Source of the DNA: Microbacterium oleivorans
GTDB lineage: Bacteria; Actinomycetota; Actinomycetes; Actinomycetales; Microbacteriaceae
Assembly (NCBI RefSeq): GCF_001644225.1
Contig: NZ_LSTV01000001.1
Span: forward strand, 434,001 to 498,000
Reading direction: 5' to 3'
DNA: 64,000 nucleotides
Under the pieces are notes generated by a model that had not been told where the DNA came from, did no database searches, and worked only from the letters and a program-made list of their open reading frames with translations. Made by a program: the position numbers and the translations under genes. Shown piece after piece: positions 59,407 through 64,000 of this stretch (position 1 is its first letter; each line of letters opens with the position of its first letter).

Positions 59407-60551
59407 GGGGCGCGGCGCCAGGCGGGGACGGCGGCGACGAGGAGCAGGGCGGGCAGCAGGAAGGCGAGACCCGACCCGGTCACGTCGGTGAGCACCCCGA
59501 CGCCGACGGCGCCGAGGACCGCGCCCGCGTAGTTGAACAGGTTCACGCGGGCGACGACCTCGTCGCTGCGCGCAGGATCGATGCCTCCCGCGAGACCGAA
59601 GGCGAGCGGGACGAGCGCCCCGACGGCCAGGCCGCTCACCGCGAACGCCCCGATCGCCACCGCGGGGGTCGGCACCGCTGCCACCACGATCGCGCCCGTC
59701 ACCCCGAGCACGAAGCCGATCGCGAGCAGTCGGCCGCGGCCGAGGCGCCGCACCACGGCATCCGTCGCCAGTCGCGCCGCGAGCACGCCCCCCTGATATG
59801 CGGCGAGACCGACGGGGGCGAGCGCGCCGGCGGCGCCGATCGCCAGCAAGTGCACCGAACTCCACGAGCTGACCGCGGAGTCGACGGTGTAGGCGGCGAG
59901 GATCACGAGTCCGACGACCGTGATCGCGCGCCCGTCGAGCCGGGGGCCGCGCGGGCCGCTCCAGTGTGCGCTGCGCGCGGCGCGCTCGCGGCTGAGCCGC
60001 CGGCCGCACACGAGGAGGAACGCGACCTGCAGGGCCGCGGCGGCCACGAGCGTGGCGAACGCCGGCGCCCCGGCGGCGAGGATCCCGGCCATCCCGAGCG
60101 CGCCGACGATCGATCCCGCCGTCAGCGTCGCGAAGAACCGCCCCAGCAGGGGAGTGCCCCGCCCGCGCTGCACCAGCACGCCCTGCATGTTCGACGACGC
60201 GTCGATGAGGCCCAGCCCGAGTCCGTAGAGCAGGACGGATGCCGCGAGCACGGCGGTCCCCGGCGAGAACGCCGTCGCCACGAGCCCGGCCGCCTGCAGG
60301 GAAAGGCCCGCAATGACCCCGTGCCGGCTGCTGGCACGGCGGGCGATCGCGTCGGCGGTGAGCGACCCGAGCGCGGCCGTCACGCACACGCCCAGCAGGA
60401 TCACGGCGATGCCGGTCGCATCCAGTCCGGTGCGCTCCTGGAACGCGGGCAGCGCGGTCACGATGACGGCGTACCCGAGTCCCTGCAGGCCGTAGACGCC
60501 GGCGACTGTCAGGACGCCGCCGGTGGTCGCCGGGGCGATCGTCGCGCTCAC
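59400..60551 (-). CDS. Major facilitator superfamily transporter
   Basis: A 383-residue protein with about 12 helices. It starts GTG with VLTVAGVYGLQGLGYAVIVT; the MFS loop 2-3 motif is weak (SLTADAIARRASSRHG). It looks like a drug or metabolite exporter of the DHA-type. It lies 1 bp after the aminotransferase stop and is last in a five-gene operon. Substrate unknown; it might export what the operon makes. Confidence 0.85.
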   Translation of the reverse strand: MSATIAPATTGGVLTVAGVYGLQGLGYAVIVTALPAFQERTGLDATGIAVILLGVCVTAALGSLTADAIARRASSRHGVIAGLSLQAAGLVATAFSPGTAVLAASVLLYGLGLGLIDASSNMQGVLVQRGRGTPLLGRFFATLTAGSIVGALGMAGILAAGAPAFATLVAAAALQVAFLLVCGRRLSRERAARSAHWSGPRGPRLDGRAITVVGLVILAAYTVDSAVSSWSSVHLLAIGAAGALAPVGLAAYQGGVLAARLATDAVVRRLGRGRLLAIGFVLGVTGAIVVAAVPTPAVAIGAFAVSGLAVGALVPLAFGLAGGIDPARSDEVVARVNLFNYAGAVLGAVGVGVLTDVTGSGLAFLLPALLLVAAVPAWRRAPA

Positions 60552-60552
60552 C

Positions 60553-61818
60553 TCACACCGTCGCGGGGTGGCGGGTGCGCAGCGCCGCGAAGGCGTCGGC
60601 GGCGATCTCGACGGTGCGGTCGACGTCGGCCTCGGTCACTGCGGCGTTGAGGAAGTGGTTGTGGTGCGACGTGAGGTAGGCCCCGCGCCGCACGCACTCG
60701 GCGATCCAGTCCTGGTGCAGCATGAGCGAATCCGCCGGGTCGGCCACGCGCAGGTAGAACAGGGCCGGTGCGCCGGAGGCGACGAGTGTGAACCCGGCGT
60801 CGGCGGCGGCCTCCGTGAGACCGTCGGTCAGCCGTCGCCCGAGCCGCTCGAACAGCGCCGGGGCGTCGAGCTCGCGGAGCTTCTGCTGCGTTGCGATGCC
60901 CGCGGCGAAGGGGACGGCGCTCATCCAGTAGCTGCCCGTGTAGGTGATCGAGCTCACCGCTTCTTTGAGCGAGTCCTTGCCGAGCAGCGCCGACACGTTG
61001 TACCCGTTGGCGAGCGCCTTGCAGAAGCAGATGAGGTCGGCCTCGAACCCGAAGTGGTGGTCGCTGCCGGCGAGGTCGAGGCGGAACCCGGCGCGGACGT
61101 CGTCGATGATCAGCACGACGCCGTGCTCGTCGCAGAGCCTCCGCACCGCCTGCCAGTACCCCTCGGCGGGCAGCTGGTTGTCGACGAAGTTGCCGTGCAT
61201 GTACGGCGTCGAGATGAGCGCCGCGACCTGGCCGCGGTTCTCGGCGAGCAACGTCCGCAGCGCCTCGATGTCGTTCCAGGGCACGTAGAGGTTGTTCGCG
61301 ACGTCCTCCTCGAGCACGCCGGGGTAGTCGAGCTTCTGCGTCCACGGGGCGACGCCGTGGTAGAAGCCCTTCACGAACACGACCTTCTTCCGCAGCGTCG
61401 CGGCGCGCGCCGTCATGATCGCGAGCGTCGTCGTGTCGCCGCCGTTCTTGGCGAACATCGCCCAGTCGGCGCTGGCGACCTGGTCGACCAGCAGCTCGGC
61501 GAAGTCGATCATCACGGTGGACGGCAACGAGACGACGTCCTCCTTCTTCGCCTGCTCCTGCGCCGCGGCGGTCACGTCCGGGTCGTTGTAGCCGAGGACG
61601 TTGGGCCCGTACGCGCACATCCAGTCGATGAACTCGTTGCCGTCGAGGTCCCAGAACCGGGTGCCCTCGGCGCGGACGGCGAACTTCGGGAAGCCCTCGT
61701 TCGGCAGGTGGAGCCCCTCGGTGGGACCGAGGTGACCCGGGATGCCGCCGGGGATCACCCGCTGGGCGCGACGGAAGGCGGCGAGGCTCTTGTCGAAGGT
61801 GTACACGGGGGAGCTCAC
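60553..61818 (-). CDS. PLP-dependent class III aminotransferase (glutamate-1-semialdehyde aminomutase-like)
   Basis: A 421-residue class III enzyme. DLDGNEFIDWMCAYGPNVLG near residue 50 and VVLIIDDVRAGFRLDLAGSD (Asp for the PLP nitrogen) are seen; the PLP Lys is in FCKALANGYNVSALLG. HemL-like proteins in operons like this are not haem enzymes but transaminases of special metabolites. GTG start overlaps the stop of the SCP2-like gene (GTGA). Substrate unknown. Confidence 0.86.
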   Translation of the reverse strand: MSSPVYTFDKSLAAFRRAQRVIPGGIPGHLGPTEGLHLPNEGFPKFAVRAEGTRFWDLDGNEFIDWMCAYGPNVLGYNDPDVTAAAQEQAKKEDVVSLPSTVMIDFAELLVDQVASADWAMFAKNGGDTTTLAIMTARAATLRKKVVFVKGFYHGVAPWTQKLDYPGVLEEDVANNLYVPWNDIEALRTLLAENRGQVAALISTPYMHGNFVDNQLPAEGYWQAVRRLCDEHGVVLIIDDVRAGFRLDLAGSDHHFGFEADLICFCKALANGYNVSALLGKDSLKEAVSSITYTGSYWMSAVPFAAGIATQQKLRELDAPALFERLGRRLTDGLTEAAADAGFTLVASGAPALFYLRVADPADSLMLHQDWIAECVRRGAYLTSHHNHFLNAAVTEADVDRTVEIAADAFAALRTRHPATV

Positions 61819-62594
61819 TTTCCGAGGTAGTGGCCGACGCGGTCGAGGATGCGGCTCGTGTTGTCGACGAGGGGGATGTAGCCGCGGATCGCGATGCGCC
61901 CGTCGCCGACGCACGCGAGCGCGCTCTCGCGCCCCACGAGCACGTCGCCGGCGGTCTGCAGGTCGGCGAACCGGAACACCGCCCGCGGCGCGGCATCCGT
62001 CACGGGAACCCGGGAGACCGTGTGATCGCGCACGCGCAGCCGGTGCCGCAGGGCGTCGCCGACGGCGATGTCGAGGTCGCCGTCGCTCATCTGCGCGGCG
62101 CTGAACCGGCCCGAGCGGTCGCGGTTCGCGACGACGGCGATCGCCCCGACCGCCACCTCGAGCAGCATCGTGCGGTGCGCGTCGGTGAACGCCGGGTCGG
62201 CGAGGTCGGCGTCGGACGGGCGCAGGTACCGGCCGAGCAGGTCGCTGAGCGGAGTGAACACGCGGGTGAGGAACCGCAGGCCCGCGGGGCCCGCGAGGGG
62301 GAGCGGCGAGCCGCGCCCGTCGAGGACGGCGTTCAGGCGCCCCGGGGAGCGGAACACGAGCGTCGCCTTCGCCGCACCCGGCACCTCGCCGTCGGCGCGG
62401 CGGACGCCGTCCCGCGCGAACACGAGCCCGAGCGTGTCGCCCCCCACCACCCGCACCGTCAGCATCACCGGCTGCGGCAGGTCCGCGAGCAGCGTCGACG
62501 CCTCGGGCGCGACCTCCGACAGCCGAGGCAGCGCGCCGAGGACGGCGTGCAGGTTGACCGCGGCGAGGACGCGGTCGTCGATCTCAGTCAGCAC
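61815..62594 (-). CDS. SCP2 sterol-binding-domain-like protein
   Basis: A 259-residue protein. The central part VMLTVRVVGGDTLGLVFARD then RADGEVPGAAKATLVFRSPG matches the beta-sheet of SCP2-like lipid-binding domains; a second similar strand set occurs near the C-terminus (DGDLDIAVG and RAVFRFADLQTAGDVLVGRE). It probably carries a hydrophobic ligand for the operon enzymes. GTG at 62594 lies inside the end of the upstream tetR, with GGGAG before it. Confidence 0.7.
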   Translation of the reverse strand: MLTEIDDRVLAAVNLHAVLGALPRLSEVAPEASTLLADLPQPVMLTVRVVGGDTLGLVFARDGVRRADGEVPGAAKATLVFRSPGRLNAVLDGRGSPLPLAGPAGLRFLTRVFTPLSDLLGRYLRPSDADLADPAFTDAHRTMLLEVAVGAIAVVANRDRSGRFSAAQMSDGDLDIAVGDALRHRLRVRDHTVSRVPVTDAAPRAVFRFADLQTAGDVLVGRESALACVGDGRIAIRGYIPLVDNTSRILDRVGHYLGK

Positions 62595-63210
62595 GGGTGC
62601 TCCCTTCGGTCGGTGCCCCGAGTGGGGCGGATGCCGCGGCGAGGGCCGTCGCAGCGAACGAGGCCGTGCGACGCGCGGCATCCGAGTCCCCGTCGGCGAG
62701 CCACGTCGTCGTGAGGCCGTCCACGACGACCACGAGGTGGCGGGCGAGGTCGGCGACGGGCTGGGTCCAGCGGCTGCCGGTGATCTCGGCCGCGTAGACC
62801 AGCACCTGCTCGGCCGCCCGGTAGTAGGTCTCCCACTGGGCGCGCATCTGGCCGGCGGGGTCGCGACGGCGTGCGACGAGGGCGAGCTCGAGGAGCGCGA
62901 TCTCGTGGTCGGGGTCGCGCTCGAGCAGGTCGATGTAGCCCTCGAGACCCGAGCGGAGCGCCGCGACCATCGACGTCGGATCGATCGCCCGGGACTCGGC
63001 GGCGAAACGCTCCTGCTCGATGACCGTGTCGATGACCGCCGTCATGAGCTCGTCCTGCGTGCCGAAGATGTAGGTGAACGCACCGAGCGGCATGCCCGCG
63101 TCGGCTGTGATCGCGCGGGTGGTCGCCGCCGCGACGCCGCGCCGGGCGATGACCCGGATCGCGGCGGCGATGAGTTCGTCACGCCGCTCTTCGGGCGGCA
63201 TCCGGCGCAT
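62584..63210 (-). CDS. TetR-family transcriptional regulator
   Basis: A 208-residue repressor with HTH RDELIAAAIRVIARRGVAAA then TADAGMPLGAFTYIFGTQDE, and a helical ligand domain. It is inside the operon rather than divergent, so it probably controls its own operon promoter upstream of the SDR gene or beyond the window. It overlaps the SDR stop (ATGA). Confidence 0.85.
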   Translation of the reverse strand: MRRMPPEERRDELIAAAIRVIARRGVAAATTRAITADAGMPLGAFTYIFGTQDELMTAVIDTVIEQERFAAESRAIDPTSMVAALRSGLEGYIDLLERDPDHEIALLELALVARRRDPAGQMRAQWETYYRAAEQVLVYAAEITGSRWTQPVADLARHLVVVVDGLTTTWLADGDSDAARRTASFAATALAAASAPLGAPTEGSTRAD

Positions 63211-63983
63211 CAGGCGCTCCCCACCGCGCGGGCCGCGACCCACAGGCGCAGACGACGGGGCGAGACCCGGGCAGCCCAGCCCTGCACCCGGTTCGCCGCG
63301 CCGACGGTGCGGACGGGCGACGGGTTCGCGGCGTCGAGGGCGGCGAACGCCTCGTCGAGCACGTCGTCGACGGATTTCGTCGCACCGACCTTGAAGGTCT
63401 CGGAGCCCGCCGCCGTGAAGAACTCCGTCTCGGTGGGCCCCGGGCACAGGGCCAGCACGCGGAGGCCGGTGCCGCGCGTCTCCTGCCAGATCGCCTCGGT
63501 GAGCGAGGTGACGTACGCCTTCGTCGCCGCGTACACGGCGAGGCCCGGCAGCGGCTGGTGGCCGGCGTTGCTCGACACGTTGACGAGCACGCCGCGCGCG
63601 GCGATCAGGTGGGGGAGCAGCGCCCGGGTCAGCAGGGTGAGCGCCGCGACGTTGACCTGCACCTCGGCGGCGACCCGCGCCGCATCCTCGGCCACGAAGG
63701 GAGATGCCGTGCCGAACCCGGCGCTGTTGACGAGGCCCGCCGGGTGGATGCCGCGCTCGTCCAGCGCCGCTGCGATCGCGGCCGGTGCCGCCGGGTCGGC
63801 GAGGTCGGCGGCCAGAACGGTCGCCTCGACGCGGTGCAGCCCGCGGAGCTCCTCGGCGAGGGTCTCGAGGCGGTTGGTGCGTCGCGCGACGAGAACGACG
63901 TCGTACCCCCGCGCGGCGAAGCGGCGCGCGAATCCGGCGCCGATCCCCGAGCTGGCTCCGGTGATGACGATGGCTCCCGGCAT
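63210..63983 (-). CDS. Short-chain dehydrogenase/reductase
   Basis: A 257-residue SDR with cofactor motif TGASSGIG near residue 8, NSAG, catalytic Ser (VNVSSNAG) and YAATK (Tyr-x-x-x-Lys). It oxidises or reduces an alcohol or ketone with NAD(P). Its C-terminus has RVSPRRLRLWVAARAVGSA. It is the first visible gene of the five-gene operon; its start is 17 bp from the window edge. Confidence 0.9.
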   Translation of the reverse strand: MPGAIVITGASSGIGAGFARRFAARGYDVVLVARRTNRLETLAEELRGLHRVEATVLAADLADPAAPAAIAAALDERGIHPAGLVNSAGFGTASPFVAEDAARVAAEVQVNVAALTLLTRALLPHLIAARGVLVNVSSNAGHQPLPGLAVYAATKAYVTSLTEAIWQETRGTGLRVLALCPGPTETEFFTAAGSETFKVGATKSVDDVLDEAFAALDAANPSPVRTVGAANRVQGWAARVSPRRLRLWVAARAVGSA

Positions 63984-64000
63984 GAGGCCTCCCGTGTGTG

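Noticed and set aside
60553..61818. Housekeeping hemL (haem synthesis)
   Set aside because: Neighbours are SCP2, SDR, TetR and MFS genes and no other haem gene is nearby; the active-site Lys context FCKALANG differs from standard HemL.

Overview
The window is chromosomal DNA of a high-GC Gram-positive bacterium. The overall look fits Actinobacteria and most likely Microbacteriaceae (Microbacterium-like). Supporting signs are the very high GC, strong third-position GC, many GTG starts, several apparently leaderless genes (a TANNNT hexamer 6-8 nt before the start codon), an Lsr2 protein, AfsR/SARP-type regulators, and a strongly over-used 7-mer, GGATGCC. No phage, insertion sequence or CRISPR array was seen. 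Genus is an inference; no 16S gene is present.

Layout. 1-1914: 3' end of an SGNH acyltransferase, then an Erm-type 23S rRNA methyltransferase behind a 21-codon leader with an Arg-Asp-Arg motif and nested hairpins, which looks like macrolide-inducible attenuation. 1934-8173: a sugar ABC transporter, a GH39 glycosidase and a divergent LacI regulator with two matching operators. 8236-13086: a membrane protein/HTH/quinone-oxidoreductase operon, an orphan 598-residue leucine-rich protein, a Gfo/Idh/MocA oxidoreductase and a Dabb protein. 13093-21962: old yellow enzyme, two tandem AfsR/SARP-like ATPase regulators, and a membrane protein/hemerythrin/S51 peptidase operon. Two intergenic regions here carry the same 11-bp-periodic ATTGCAC direct repeat. 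21970-29735: a heterodimeric ABC exporter, a divergent response regulator/kinase pair, and three coupled membrane-anchored proteins. 29604-36718: a large membrane protein, the tctCBA tricarboxylate uptake operon and its divergent CitA/DctR-type two-component system.

36724-46805: DHFR-like reductase with divergent TetR, SRPBCC protein, MinD/ParA-like ATPase, ArgP-LysE pair, Lsr2, and a RamA-like regulator divergent from a DUF485/acetate-symporter operon. 46863-55613: an O6-alkylguanine transferase homologue whose active-site Cys is Ala, a giant SF1-helicase/nuclease-like protein with eroded ATPase motifs, a 58-residue protein, mscL, an FmdB-like zinc ribbon, 5-formyl-THF cyclo-ligase, galU, a GNAT acetyltransferase, a coiled-coil membrane protein and tRNA-Ala(CGC). 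55661-63983: a GlpD-like/APH-kinase/class II aldolase operon with divergent TetR, then a five-gene operon SDR-TetR-SCP2-aminotransferase-MFS entering from the right.

The most interesting signals are the paired SARP regulators with a shared repeat, the erm leader, the Cys-less alkyltransferase, the degenerate helicase and the GGATGCC word. Genes are packed tightly and no stretch over about 200 bases lacks a gene.
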